From Jacaranda mimosifolia (lineage: Eukaryota > Streptophyta > Magnoliopsida > Lamiales > Bignoniaceae): a stretch of 64,000 bases of DNA. Within the stretch, counting starts at the first letter, position 1, and each line of letters opens with the position of its first letter. This document shows positions 44,001-57,894 of the stretch, piece after piece. The stretch lies in assembly GCA_018894105.1 (NCBI GenBank), contig CM032122.1, positions 40,083,404 to 40,147,403 of the forward strand, in the 5' to 3' direction. The notes under the pieces are model-generated. The model was not told the origin of the DNA and searched no databases. It worked only from the letters and a program-made list of their open reading frames with translations. A program made the position numbers and the translations under genes.

Positions 44001-45313
44001 ACAATGGCAATGGATAGAGCCCGCTAATTTACCAACTACAAGCTACTATTGTAATTTCTGTCATAATCGCACACCCACAATAATTTTTTATTTCATTATT
44101 ATCCCTCTTTTTTTTCTTTTTTTCGTAATCCAATTTTAGCCCTCTGGAACAAGCGTAGCAGTAGACCCATTTCAAAAGAGAGGAACTTCTTTCCCGCATC
44201 AGCTCTCATCTGGGTGGAACCGTAATTCTTTGCTTATGGAGTCCTAATCCTCTCATGTCAGCAATAATCCACCACAACCGGTCTTCAGATTCGGTAAAAA
44301 TAAGTGAAAACTTCGTTGCCCATTAACCATCGCAATGGCGGACCTGCCCTTGCTCAGTTTTTTTCGATCATCTCTGTCGTTCTTTTTTTTTTTTTTTTTT
44401 TTTTTTTTCCCTCTCTCTATTTCGCTGTTTAACATTAGAATATTAACTATACATTTTTGTTTTCCTATCGTCTTTCCAGTTGGGCATTCATCGCAAAGTA
44501 CCGGTGGGAAGCCAAGACTTGTTGGTACCGTTCAGGTCTACGAAAAACCAGAGGTACTGTGTTCTCGCTTGGAACTGTACTTTTACATATATAGAATTCT
44601 GATTGAATTCATGTTTGTGATTGTTGTTGGCAATGAAATGGTTGATGGGCTGTGTTTTGATTTCTGTTTGGCTTGAAGTGGTTGTTGGGTGTTGTTCTGC
44701 TAATTGTTTGAAGTGTTGTTGGGCATTGGGATGTACGATTATGATTGTTTGCTTGTTGGGTATTGTCATGTTCTGTTGATTGTTGGGCATCAGATAAAAG
44801 GGAGAAATAAGTTTCCGTCTCTCATCAAAACTTGAGAAAAGTGATGTGCTACAACTATATGTCATTATATAAGTCTCTTGACATAACATTGAAATATACT
44901 TACATCAGTTATCATTTAAGTTTCCTTCCCATCGTTAAACAATTTTACTTTTAATGAGGGAAAGAAACTTGTCCGAATGTCATTATATTTAGGGAAAGTT
45001 AAACATTGACATAAAATTCCAAATACAAGCAAATTCAATATAACTTTCTTACCCTCATTAGTCTAATTCTTAAATTAGAGTTACTTGATTTACTATTGGC
45101 ATCAATATTCTATGGCATGTGGATAAGTTACAACTAATAAACTTTGAATTAAAAAACTAATTTGTTCATGTGAATAAGTTAGTCATTTATTACAAGCATT
45201 TGTTAAATGGATAATTATTAGTAAGTTGTTCATACATTGAATTTATTACATGCACACACATTGTATGTTTTTGTTTCTTCCATAATGCTGATTTTTTCAC
45301 TCTTAAAATTTGT

Positions 45314-45949
45314 ATGCTTTCAGGATTGTTGCTGGAAATTCTCATGGACTGGGATAGCAAAATCCGAATTTTGATATGGATTCATGTATTTGTGCTCCAA
45401 CGCATATTTTTCGTCTATTTGCTTTATGTTGCTTACCGCACACATTATGTGGGTGATATTGCTCAAGAGCCATTACATGGGTCTCAAGCGCACGATGGAG
45501 AGAAGTCAGCAGAGAATGTGGAGCCTCTTGATGGATTTGCTGTTGCTAACAATACTAAAAATGATGTTGTGTCAATCACTTCCCTATCCGGGTCGGCAAA
45601 GAAGAAAAAGGCATCATCTACTGGCAAGCGAAAGAGGGTAGATCCATGCCATATTGACTTCAAGTCGATGATGGTGACAATACTTGAAGACACCAAAACA
45701 GCCCTGGGAGACCTTGCTGAAAAGCTGACCCAACCACCACCACCTCAGACTGACTTGGATTCCTCAATGAGAACTTCTTTGTTTCAAGCAATTGTTGAAA
45801 TCCCAGATCTAAGTTTGGATGATCAAATTATTGCCACTCATCATCTTGCACACAACAAGGCGGATATGTATGCTTTTTGGGGGATGAACAAAGAGGAACA
45901 AGCTCGGTTTGTGCGTTTGCTACTTTCTGGTGCATTGCGTTCAGATTAG
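45314..45949 (+). pseudogene. C-terminal remnant of a Harbinger-type Myb/SANT-like protein
   Basis: The frame ends with a motif typical of plant Myb/SANT-like proteins: FQAIVEIPDLSLDDQIIATH, then KADMYAFWGMNKEEQARFVR. Before it are a Lys-rich stretch (KKKKASSTGKRKR, likely nuclear signal) and a Pro run. The N-terminal DNA-binding domain is not found; residues before about position 60 look like intron or non-coding sequence. In intact elements this protein helps the transposase bind the ends. Possibly an exon of a longer gene (a candidate exon with AG/GT borders lies at 44480-44553), but this is not supported further. Confidence 0.6.
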
Positions 45950-45959
45950 GCGTTATATA

Positions 45960-47298
45960 CATGATGAATATGTTTTGGTACGCAAATAGCGTGTAGGCAT
46001 CTAACTATGTCTCCTTGAAGGTATTGTGAAACATGAACAGAGGTGTCCTTTATGTGCTGTTGTTTTTTGCCTAACTTTTGGACAGTTGGATGGGCATGTT
46101 AACTGCTGGAACTGATAATTATGGCTTGGATAATCTGTTAATCTGTGGCTGTATTAGTACTGTGGTTACCATCTATTTGATATGCCATACTTGCTTTTTA
46201 TGTTTGCATTACATTTCGTTTTCTAGGTAGTGCTTGAAATTTGATAAATTTATTTATGAATCTTGAAGTTGTACAGGCTATTCCAACTGGTTCTGAGGTT
46301 CTGCTCTATCACTGGCTATGCTAACTGGTTTGTTGCTTGTTTTACTTAGGAAAAGGGATGAGAATGGTCCCTTTCAAGATTCGTCTACTTTTGTTTTTGT
46401 CTTATTTTACCCTGCTTTATGGCTATTGTTTGATTGTTGGCTGAGTAATATTGCTACGTGCTTGTGCTGTACAGCAGCGATCAAAAGGTGTGAAAAACTT
46501 GGACTTGGAGAGCCACATAAAATAAAGTTCTCCATGTCAAATATAAAATACCCACATGGACACTTGGATAAGTTTTGCAGCTTGTGATACAATGAAGTTC
46601 ACTTGCATTGAGGCGACCAAAAAGTACCAGTAAGTAGTTTCATTTTATTACGCTTCTCAAAAGTGCAGCACATGGAGCTGTTGACAGCACACATCACTTA
46701 AACAGATATGCAGAAAACTTATGATATGTGCTACATTGAAAAATGGACATTTAAATGGTTAAAAGTTTATAAAGTGTTCTCGACACATATCTAGGAACTT
46801 TTTGCTACAAAGTAATACTAACTCCATGAGGCGAAAAGGATAAGAAACCCAATATATATATATATATATATTTAGTAGAGCCCATATTTAAAATTATCAA
46901 ACCAAAGGGTCTTGAAGTTACTGTGAATATCTATCTAAATTTATAGATTATATACCCAGAAATATTCTTTTTATAAAATATAGTTTCAAGTTACTTATGT
47001 ATTGGCAACCTAGAAAAAGTAAATGATGCTTAATATATTTGCTGCCATACAGCCAAGAATTGCAATGAAAGATGCAAGGGTGATATGGGAGAGGTGATAT
47101 AAATTATTAAGGGGAATATTGTGTTTTATCTACATAATCCTACACATCAAACATGCGTAAGAAATTAAAATATATTATAATTACATTTAATTGTAATATC
47201 AATCTTCTATATCGAACAAAATAATATATTATTCAATCTTATCCTATCTCATTCTATTCTAATTTCAACTACTATTTACATTGCAAATCAAACGCGCC
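45960..47298. other. Non-coding part of the Harbinger-like element
   Basis: No gene recognised. (TA)n at 46852-46870. The last about 110 bp form the right inverted arm. Confidence 0.4.
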
Positions 47299-47570
47299 CT
47301 TGTAATAGTACATTCTCACCCTAAGGTATTTGGTAACAAGATTAAGGTACGAGAACACATGCTATGGACAAGTCAAATTAGACGCATTAGAATAAAGAAC
47401 AGGAATCAAAATCACCACCATGATCAATTTCAACACAGGAACCTATAAAAGTCAACATATTAGTTTTATGGTCCAGGTAGTTACATGTTACATTACCGAG
47501 GATATCTGAAGTTCCCATGAGAGATTCACATAACTAGTTACATGTTACATCTTAATGATGTCTGAAGTCC

Positions 47571-49865
47571 TCATGAGAGTAGTGAGACTAGGGAGACAAA
47601 TTCCAGTGCGACCCGTCCCTTTGATCTTGTGTTGATAACAAAGTGCTCTGGATATTTCCTTAACAACATAAGCAATCCATACCATGGTTTTCCATTGGCT
47701 TCTGGGCTAGAATAATCCTCAGACATAATGTACTTCCTCACACGACTATGATGCCAGATATTGCCAAATTGTTCCACCAACTGCCCAAACATATCATTAG
47801 AGAGTTGGCGAAAAATCTGAAGGCTAAAAGTGTGCATGACTCTAGAAGATGCTAGTTGTGCAGGTTGTTGCATATTCTGGTGCAGGCATCATGTTGTCAA
47901 TGGGAAAAACCAGAAAGCTTATTGCCATGCTACATAGAAATGCACTATAAAATGACATGTTAAAAATGTAATCAGCTAATTGCTGGATAACTAGACAACT
48001 TACAACAAAAACTCTACTGGGGACAAGTTTTTTGGCAGCAGAATAACTTAAAATGCCATTAGCAGCTTGAGATTTAAGATATATACAAATACATGTAATT
48101 CTATTCCTGCTAGAAAAGATCCGAGTCTTCATAGAACATTCTTATTCACTTCGTCCTCACAGTTCTTCCCTTATCCCCACCAGTCATCCAACAAATCTGC
48201 GTACACACAAACATGAACACATACGAATGGAAACCAAATAATTCCACCCCAAAGCAGAAAAGGAGAGAAAATGATAAGGATGCACTATCTCAAGGATTTA
48301 GTCAACATGAAGTAAACCATTTCATTCTTGTAAGCATAGACTCACATATAACAAGCTGGGGATATAATTCTAAAATCTATTCTGGGCATGAGGACACAGG
48401 GGAGAATGCATGATAATGCCAATTCTTTGGCCCAAAAGGTCTGATCATATGTAGAGAATAAAAAGAATGGGAGACTCTGTTCAATGCTATTTCTTTGGCA
48501 GTCTCATCATGTCATTTGCCCACCTTAACACTGGGGGATAAAAAACCAACACTGAACTATTATCATGATTGATGACTAAAAGAGGAGCAGGCCTTTAGCC
48601 GTTTATATGGAAAAGTTACCTCGGAATGAAGTTTCTCCATGGGCATCCATTCTCCAGGCCCGCATAAATCAGACAGCACAGTTGCCACTGATGATACAAC
48701 ATCCTTTTCCTCTGACTGAAGTTGCTGCTGGTTGCCAGCTTCTCTGTCAACACGTATTCTTCCATCAACCTTTTTATCTGAAAGAAATCATATTAGAACC
48801 AAGTGAATAACCTAAGAGATAGGATATAAAAGATTCATTAAACGTCTATGTACCAAATCAATATATCATCCAATCCAATATCTCTCTGGTATCCAGCAAA
48901 CACAACCTCTCTGTGACTATCACCATCAATGTACCACGCACTTATGCATTGATTAGTACTACTAACTTTTGTCAAGGTGATAAACACTGTCAGAATAACA
49001 AGCATACTCACCACAAATGGATCACAAAGTTAAGATATTTGGAAAATTTACATCTGAGATCATGAATGAGATGGGAATGATCCAATAGCACTGGGATTCA
49101 GACGAATTGATGAAAAAATTTCTACTTTGATAAGAGAAGAGATGCGTCTATCAGAAGTAAAAATAACCCACCCAATTGCCCGGAGGCCCCTGCTTTCACA
49201 CCAGAACTATACACATAACCACCACTACTGGAGCCATGAACCCCATCTACCCTCCTCATCCTCTTCCCTCCTGACGATCCATCCTCCCCATCACCCTCCC
49301 CATCATGCCCATCCTCATAATACTCCCCTCTCCCTCTCCCTCTCCCTCTCCCTCTTCCCTTCTTCACATACCCAACCCCTCCACCACTTGGAGGTGGAGG
49401 CAACCCCAAATAATGCTGTTGCTGACTCTGAGAAGCATGATGATACTGATGTGCAGAAGCCCCCATCTGATAATTACTCACATGATGCCTGTGACCAATG
49501 GGCCCACCCAGAATGCTCCTAACAGGCAACAAAAAGTAGAATTCTTTGTCTCCAATTTGTAAAAGGTCCTGAGAATCGAGCTTGACCGGAGGATGACCAG
49601 GGAGGTAGAGAACCCCCTCGACAAAGCAGCCGTTCTTGCCGAGCACCTCGAGGGCGAAACGACGTCTCTGGAAGTCGTAGAAGATGCGGGCGTGGTGGCG
49701 GCTGATGTTCATCCCTCCACCAAGAGAGGAGAGGTCGACGTCTACCGAAGATTTCTTGGAGTTTCGGCCGAGAATTATGGAGTAGGTCTGCATGTAGTAC
49801 TCAAAGTCTTCACCTTGTAGCTTCGCGAATCCTGCCTCCACATCGTTGCCCCCGCTACTCCCCAT
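47571..49865 (-). CDS. FHA2: FHA-domain nuclear protein, FHA2-like, three exons
   Basis: Exons 49865-49172, 48777-48620 and 47780-47571, in phase, giving 353 residues. The FHA domain covers about residues 8-115: VEAGFAKLQGEDFEYYMQ, YSIILGRNSK, GMNISRHHARIFYDF, LEVLGKNGCFVEG, with the Arg, Ser-His and Asn-Gly used to bind phosphothreonine. A Gly/His/Arg-rich linker follows, including (GR)n encoded by a CCCTCT run at 49325-49358. The second conserved block is VSSVATVLSDLCGPGEWMPM plus WHHSRVRKYI and a C-terminus KYPEHFVINTRSKGRVALEF. The order matches Arabidopsis FHA2 (At3g07220 by memory), linked to transcription and stamen development. FHA domains read phosphorylated partners. The linker is longer and richer in His/Gln than I recall for Arabidopsis. 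Confidence 0.92.
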
Positions 49866-49899
49866 TGTTCAAAATTAGGCTTTTGATTGTCGAAATTTA

Positions 49900-52360
49900 G
49901 GGTTTTGAGCTGCAATTGGGGATTTGGGAGAACAGAAAACATCAGATGGCGATGGGTCGACGCGTGGCTGTCGTGACGGGGCCGTTTGGCGACGATAAGG
50001 AAAATGTTTTTATTCCTTTCACGGGTTATCTCAAACTAATTTGATGGGGAAAGGTTTTTATCCATAAGTTGCATATCCTTGAGTTTTTATTTTATTTTAT
50101 TTTGTTTTGTTTTATATATACACATGTATATATTAATAATTTATTATAGTTCGAACTTCAAATTTAAAACCTTAACTTTTTTGTCTAAAGGTAGTCTCAT
50201 TTATCCCTCGAATTTTTATGAAGGTTAACATTTGTATATCTTTTTTAATAATTTTAATAATTTATCTGAATTTTAAGATAAAAAAAATTAACTCAAACCT
50301 CACACACAACAATGTGAAGGTGATGCTAACTATTAGTCTATTGGATTAATTGACCATTTCGCATTATAATAATGATATTTTAAAATCGATAAATCACTCA
50401 AAAACACACTAAAAAGGAATTGTCGCATTATTAAATAGTATGGATGATGCGTAACAGTCCAAGAAAATGAAATATATTGATATTTATGAATTTTAATCAT
50501 AAGGAAAACATATATAGTGATAAAATTATGATTTTTTATAAAAATGATCTAATTACATTGAAAAAGAGGTATATTGATAACTTCTAACTCAAAAGTACGA
50601 GATAGTGAGCTATTGAAAATGAATTTTCAATTTACAACACAAATGAGTTGAAGGTACTGGGATTTTGTTGTAAGATCACCTTCAAATATCAAATTAGATA
50701 AAAAGTGCAAAATAATTAAAAATAAAATAAACGCATAACGTAAAGTGAATTTCAAGTAAATTACTAAAACGACTATAAAATAAGATCTCGAATATTAATC
50801 ATACGGTCCATCTCCTTCTATAAGATGAATTAAAAGTAAAATGTGATTTTCTAGCAATTTGCAAATCATTCTGTATGAATTTATATGAACGATTATAGAT
50901 TTTATGAATTACATACGTACATATATATACATATCAATTAAAGTATTTGCAAAAATCCATGTGCCATTTCAATGTTAATTGCAACCTAAGATGCCAAAAT
51001 ATTTTTTACTTTTCCTAACTTTTAAGTAGATGTATTAATTATTGGCGTATACAAAATGGTATTACAAAAATGAAATAATACCATTAAATATAAATCAATA
51101 TTTAGAATTTTATTTAAGTAATATCGAATAGGAGTGCACATGATTGTCTTTAATTGGTTGGATGACAAAATTCTAATTTGATCCTATATATTAAATTAAA
51201 TAAGTTTATGTAGACCATGTACCCCAATCAAATGACATTAATAGTCATAAACAAGTGCCCCAACATTGGGGGATTCTTCTATAATTTATTGGGTGTGGGC
51301 TAGAAGTTTTCCCTGAGCAAGAGCCTTGAATGGATTATTTAATGAATCATAAAAGTATGCCATAACGTTTTCAAAAAACTTACAAGAATTATTCTTATAG
51401 CAAAATTGACTTTGCCATAAAGATCAATTTTAAAATAATTGAATTGAAGCATCGATCATACAAACGTGAAGATAATGTAATTGAGTCAATATAAATTTTG
51501 TGTTGAAAATTGGGTAATGATTGGTTTTTAGCGAAATGTGAAAGTTAATAAAAACTCAAAGAGGAATTGATTTAAAGGAGGGTTTTTTTTTTTTTTTATT
51601 GCAATAAGACAATTTAGTAAAACAATCAGCTGAAACTTTCAAATATAACTAGAAGTTTCCACTGATAGCAAAAAGCGACCAGTAAAGTAAATAATACTGT
51701 GACTTGATAGTGATTCGACAAACCTACATCTACTACATAAGCTTTCACTCAAGAATTTAATCTGCAATATTATTCAAGAATCCAAGTAGGGAAAATTACA
51801 AAATAAAGCACGAGACCAGATATAACTTAGTCGTGTTCACCAATATTAAGCCCATATAGTTGGTAACGACGAAGTAATTAAATGCCTTCTTCAACAACGC
51901 ACGGTAACAGGAGAAGGGATAATTCCAAAGCTACGAGGATAAATGCTTTTCACAAAAATTGGTACTTCAATAGAATTCTACAATCACACTTATTCATGTA
52001 TTACCTTCTTCTGTTGCTTTCCATGTCTTTAAATAATGTTGTCTAAACGATGTTTTGGATGTCCAATGATCAAACTCCAAACTCGAATATGGCAATATTA
52101 TATTGATTGTTCAATGGTTAATTGATTGCTTGATTTGTGGTATGCTGAATATTTGCTAATTGCAATAATAAACAAAGCAAGAGATACGCATAATAATTAT
52201 AAACAAAAAAAAACCCCAACAAAATGATATATTTTGTTTTGTTTTGAGAAATGATAACTTATACTATAAATGTCAAATTTGTACTTTTTATTTGGCTAGA
52301 AGGGAAAGATATGATTTTTTGCTTATATTTTTATGTATGTATCATTACATGCATGAATAT

Positions 52361-52393
<33 letters not shown>

Positions 52394-53295
52394 AATGATT
52401 ATATATCTATTAGGTAATGGATAGTTAGAATTTTGGAGGGTATTTTGATACATTAAGTCAGTTTATGGAATCAAAACAGATATACTTCATTATTTCCTCA
52501 AAAAATATTAAAAAAATAGAAGCAAATACAAAATCTTTGGCTTTGTTTGTTTATTTTTTCATAAGACAAATTTTAATTTTCAAAACACTTTCAAACAAGA
52601 ACGTGCATTCTTTTAAAATTTTATCAAAATAATTTTTTTTTCCTTAAAACACAATAAATTTTGTCCTCACTTTTCCAAACAAATCAGTTTCTTCAAAATA
52701 TTTTTCAAAAATCTCAGAATAATAAAAAACTAACATCATATTTTTTAATTCTGCTACTAAAATATTTTATCTCAAAATATTTCCCTAAAACACTCATGAC
52801 ATAACCAAAGAAACCTTTTATTTATAAACCCAAACATATACGTGGAAAAAAAATTAAAAAAAAAAAAAAAAACAGGAAAAACAAACATTGAAAAACACTT
52901 TGGTCTGCGGATTTGCTTGTGGTCTAAAGTCAATCTACCACTGCCAAACCCCTTCCCCACCCCCAAATCCCATCCCCCGCCCCACCCAGATCCCCTTGCC
53001 CCATCACTTTGATAAAAGTCCAGACGAAAGACCCTTTTTGCAAAGCTAGGAGGTGGTTATAATCGCAATTACCACAGAAAAGAGACCCATTATCGTAGTG
53101 CCACGGGACCCCACCCAACCCCAACCCCAACCCCAACCCCCTCGCCCACCCCCCCACCCAAGGGGTTGCCTCGGTCACATCGACCAACGCTACAAAAGGT
53201 ACCCACAAGACACAGTGTGTATTCTTTCTGTGGCATGCAATTCTTTGTAAATTACATAAACCCCAGATTAAAAGATTAAATAAGTAAAGCTCCCA
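49900..53295. other. Intergenic; microsatellite and AT-rich repeats, no gene
   Basis: 3.4 kb without a supported gene. (TA)n(TG)n at 52364-52393. A possible decayed MITE at 52540-52820 (GGCTTTGTTTGTTTATTTTT ... CATAACCAAAGAAACC). From 52920 the DNA turns C-rich, with ACCCCAACCCCAACCCC at 53112-53135, and forms the FatA promoter/leader. Confidence 0.5.
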
Positions 53296-56200
53296 ATGTT
53301 GCTGAGAGGAGGGGGATTTTCCGCATGCAACTCCGCCGTAGGCGATGGCCATGGGAATTGTCGGTTTTCCAGCTTGATTCGTCGGCCGTCCGGTAACGCC
53401 GCCATTTCCTGCGGTTCTTATGGCCGGGCTCAGCGGGCCCAGCCGTTGGGGGTGAAGTCGGTCGCCACCGGTGAGCCGAAGAGTAAGGCGCAGGAGTCGA
53501 GCTACCAGCCGAGCCTCGCTGACCGGCTTCGGCTTGGCAGCTTGACTGAGGACGGCTTATCTTATAAAGAGAAGTTTATAGTGAGGTGTTATGAGGTTGG
53601 AATAAATAAAACTGCCACTGTTGAGACCATAGCCAATCTCTTGCAGGTCTGTGTGATAAGGCCTGTACTTCAAATTATTTAAATAGTACTTTTTTTAATA
53701 CTATTAATTGATTTATTTCTTGTCAATTGCTGAATTATTTGCTTGTAGAAGTAGATTTGGTCTGTAGAGGTAGGTAATCTGAATTTCTCTTGGGTTTTGG
53801 ATGCTTTCTGCATATTGCAAATATCTGAAGCTTTTTAGCTGTGTATTTGTTAATGTGTGCCTTTGTTTGTGCGAAAGATTGCATCTTTATGGTGTTTTTG
53901 CCATTAATTTGGTAATGTAGGTTTCTGTATATTGATAATTTTCCATAATTTCAAAGTTTTTGCATTTTTATTTAAAATAAGATGCAGGGAAGAAAGAACA
54001 TTTTGCCTTTTTGTTTTGAAAAGTTGATGTACAAAGTCTTATACTTGGGAATATCAAATTTGCATGTTTTATTTGCACGGATTCAGTTTCCGAAAAGATT
54101 GATTATTCAGATCAAAAGGGTATAAGAAGTTGGCATGAGTTTAAAAAATGGGTTTTTGTTTTAAATTTTCTGCTTGGAGTTGGAGCATTAAATTAGGTGA
54201 ATATCTGTATAAATGTTGCTTCACTTGTTTATTGCAATTGGCGCATGGATGCTTTGAGCTTTGCATTCTCCACTTGTTAATTGACAAGGAATCCCATTGA
54301 AGGGAAATGTGAAAATTTTAACACATTGGGAATCCTATGTGTGCGCAACACCTATGTGCTTGTTCCATGACTTTTTCTGGATTTTCTAGACAAATTTACT
54401 TCTCTATTTCCATCTACAGTTGAACACATTGCTGTTATAGTCTGCGTTCTGATGCTCCACTAGCGTATGCTCTTTATAACAATTTCTTGTGCAAGCTCTG
54501 TCGCCGTTCTGCATCCCCAAATTGGTGTCTTTTGTTTCCTTTTCATCTTCCTCTACTTAGTGATTTCCTTGTTTTCTCTCTAGATTGGTAGATCCTCTTC
54601 GTCTTCTTATTACTTGTCCTGTTCTTCCCCTTTTCTTTTTTTCTTTTTGTTCTTATACTTTTGCATTGTCTGATGATAGATGCAAAAAAGCTAAAAATGC
54701 ACTCTCTGTTTTGAATTTCAGGATTTTCTAATTAAGCAGTTTTTAGCTGATCTCTGGTTATATTTTTATTGTCTTATTTTGCTTTCTAATAAAAATAATT
54801 GACGCAGGAGGTGGGTTGCAACCATGCTCAAAGTGTTGGGTTCTCAACTGATGGATTTGCCACTACACTTACCATGAGAAAATTGCATCTCATATGGGTG
54901 ACTGCTCGTATGCACATCGAGATCTATAAATACCCTGCCTGGTAGTATAATTTGAACTGGTATCTTAATGATTGCAAGTTTAGGTTGCTGTACTCTTATC
55001 TGTGTATGATATATGGATCACGAAACAGGAGCGATGTGGTTGAGATCGAGACATGGTGCCAAGGTGAAGGAAGGATTGGCACCAGACGTGATTGGATTCT
55101 GAAAGATTATGCTACTGGTGAAGTCATTGGAAGGGCTACCAGGTGAGGCGAAATCTTATTTGAGATGTTGATCAACGTGGATCACACTCTAACACATAGG
55201 ATAAGTTACAAAACAAGGAAGTAATTATATAGATCTAACTCATTTTGCGGGAGCAAATCATGCAGCAGCACTAAAATTTTAGACACATTGATCTCGGTGG
55301 TTGATATTGAAGCTGCTTGATAACCATCTTTTTCTTCTTCTTGACGGAGTCAATTTGTAACATTTGTTTCACTACCTTCCCCAGACATCTAAATCTAAAT
55401 TAGAGCCCTTGGAGAGGGGCAAAAGTAGTGATAGGTGTGGCAAGAGTTAGGTGATATTTTGATATAGGGAGTTATGGTTAGGTAGTCATAAGTAAACTCT
55501 TATTGAGCCTATACGCTTTATAATTCCGTTAAATTAGCTCTGTCTGTTCAGCACTTTCTTCTTCTTGTTTGTACCCATAGCATTTATGATTTGTTTGACT
55601 ATTCAAGAATTCCAGAGTAATTAATTAGTTCTTATTGTCCCTCTGTACTTCTGTATTAACCGCCTACTACATTTTATTGCAGCAAGTGGGTGATGATGAA
55701 CCAAGACACCAGGCGGCTTCAGAAAGTCACTGATGATGTCCGTGATGAATATCTAGTTTATTGCCCAAAAACACTTAGGTAAAGTCCTTTTCAAATTACT
55801 CTCCTCCATTATGTAATTGAATAATAGTACTTTAGAATGGTCTCACAATATCGCAGGTTTAATGGAAATAATGACCTCACTTAGGATTTTTACCAGTTCC
55901 CTGAAAAACAGTTATTTTATATGGTATTTACGGACAGGCTAATATTTTTTCTTTTTTCTTTAGGGTCTATTGTCTTACATTGACTGAATCACAATGTAAA
56001 TATGACAGATCACCTGCTTTAACTTTCCTCTTCTCTCTATGCATGAATTAATTTGACTTGCACAAGAAACTATATGATTAATTTACACCTGGAGATTTTT
56101 GCTAATCAGGAAGCAGAGCACAGGATGAAAATTTTGTATATTATGTTTTAAGGACATTGATGTATAGGTTTGCTAAGTTGCACCTACATTTTGTCTTTTT

Positions 56201-57888
56201 CTTGCATGAATGAAAATGTCACTTTATCAGGTAGATCATCTTATTGTGACTAAAATACCTGTCCTCTCTACTGTTATTGCTATATCTAAAACAAGCTGAA
56301 GAAACATATTTCAGAACTTGCTTATTGAAAGTGTTATCTGTGTATGAGATACTATGACTCTTCTAAATGCATGAGGTACATGGGACTGACACCTGAAATT
56401 TAGATATGAAGGTATTGAATGATTATCTCAATTCTGTATTGATTTTAAATTCAGAAAGCAAAGCAATATTGGTTATGATTGCCAATTCAATGGCTCTTTA
56501 AACTGTTCATATCAAATTGCTCCATGGTCAAATGTATGTATAAGGTTCATGAATCATGACCAAACCTGGAAGCATACAGCACCTAACATCTGTACATCAA
56601 GTAACTTAGTGTCCTATGCTACAGAGAAAAATGTGTACTGTTGCATGTATAATTGGCTCTAGATGTCTAAATTTCCTCATCCCGAAGCTGCCCCAGATTT
56701 GTCTCGTGAACTAATTATGATCAATACTTGTACCATTGATTTTGTTTTGGATTTCAGATTAGCGTTTCCTGAAGAGAACAATGCTAGCCTGAAGAAAATA
56801 GCTAAACTAGATGATCCAGCTCAATACTCCAAAGTTGGGCTTGTGGTAAGATCACATGCTTTTGATAAATATGTCCGATTATTTTGTTTGGAGTAATTAG
56901 CATTTTTCTCGTTTTGGCAGCCTAGACGAGCTGATCTGGACATGAACCAGCATGTAAACAATGTCACCTACATTGGATGGGTTCTGGAGGTTGGTTGTCC
57001 ATCAATCATCCATCTTTAACTGCTTTGAGTGCAATAAAGTTGTTCTATTTGCTACACATTTCCATTGAGTTTTTGAGTGGGTTTAATCAAATCCTCGCTA
57101 TTTCCTAAATTTGCCGAAAACTGGCTGTTTGCATTCTTTATAAATGTGCTGTACAGCAATGTTGGTGAGGCCAAAAAAGCATGGGCCTATCAGTACATTT
57201 CATTTCTCTAGCCACTTCCTACATATGAAGAATGAAAGAACTCAGAAAGTACTAGCAGATAATTGTTTTTGGTCTCCACAAAGTTATACTTGGTCCATAA
57301 ATGATATGTCACTTCTTCGTCTTACAAGAACAGCTTTCACATTAATAAATCACGTCTCTTCATCCATGTGCATCTTGGTGTCGCTTTTTGATGAACTTTC
57401 TATTCGTGCTGTACAAGTTCTTTTCAATTTGAACTCCTTTGCTGGAGTTTTGTTTTTTTTATTTATATACATGCACGCCAGGAATCTACTAAGTTTAAAC
57501 CCCTGGCATCATTGATAAAGTGTGAGACTTATGCTACTAAGCCAAAGGCTAATTGGCTCTAATCCCCTTGCTGGTTTTACTAATAGAAAATTCATTGATT
57601 CATTAACAGAGCATGCCTCAAGAGATCATCGACAGTCACGAGCTGCAGACTATAACTTTAGACTACAGGCGTGAATGCCAGCAAGATGATGTAGTCGATT
57701 CCCTTACAACTCCTGAACTGGTGACGGACGACACAGTTTCAGAGCTTCAAGGAACTAATGGATCTCCAAATGCTGCAAAAGATGAAAATGACCGGCTTCA
57801 GTTTCTTCATTTACTGAGATTAGCCAATGATGGTTCCGAAATAAATAGGGGACGCACTGAGTGGAGAAAGAAACCTGCAAAAAGATGA
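53296..57888 (+). CDS. FATA: Oleoyl-ACP thioesterase FatA, plastid, seven exons
   Basis: Exons 53296-53646, 54808-54941, 55029-55142, 55683-55778, 56758-56845, 56921-56989 and 57610-57888; phases agree and give 376 residues. Residues 1-75 are a Ser/Arg/Gly-rich plastid transit peptide. The first hot-dog unit begins near SLTEDGLSYKEKFIVRCYEV, with TVETIANLLQEVGCNHAQSV at the exon 1/2 join. The second has the catalytic DMNQHVNNVTYIGW (Asp, Asn and His of the active site) and RREC (Glu and the earlier proposed Cys). It releases oleate from acyl carrier protein in the stroma, ending plastid fatty acid synthesis for export to the ER. Length and the seven-exon layout are usual for FatA rather than FatB (no hydrophobic anchor after the transit peptide). 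Poly-A signal AATAAA at 57917-57922. Confidence 0.95.
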
Positions 57889-57894
57889 GCTTCC

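Larger units (their letters stand above)
43590..47299. mobile_element. Harbinger-like element or nested insertion, 3.7 kb
   Basis: GCGCGTTTGATAGTGATTAT near 43592 and, in complement, GCGCGTTTGATTTGCAATGT near 47299 start inverted arms with patchy similarity for about 110 bp (both continue to TTTGTT(T/C)GATAT and TATTACAAT). The element separates the 3' ends of two convergent conserved genes. It contains the Myb/SANT-like ORF remnant (45314-45949), the second protein usual for PIF/Harbinger transposons, but no transposase was seen. The arms could instead be two separate small MITEs. Confidence 0.45.

Noticed and set aside
44335..44676. Reading frame starting MADLPLLSFF with a poly-Phe run
   Set aside because: The poly-Phe comes from a poly-T tract, and the frame has no recognisable domain. 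A small GT/AG-bordered piece at 44480-44553 might be an exon, but nothing links it to a gene.
49325..49358. CCCTCT simple repeat as a non-coding microsatellite
   Set aside because: It is in the FHA2-like reading frame and encodes the Gly-Arg linker.
53112..53140. ACCCCAACCCCAACCCC run as a telomere-like repeat
   Set aside because: It is not the plant telomere unit (CCCTAAA), it is short, and it lies in the C-rich leader region of FatA.
57144..57515. Reading frame of 123 residues inside FatA
   Set aside because: It lies wholly in the intron between exons 6 and 7 and shows no similarity to any known domain.
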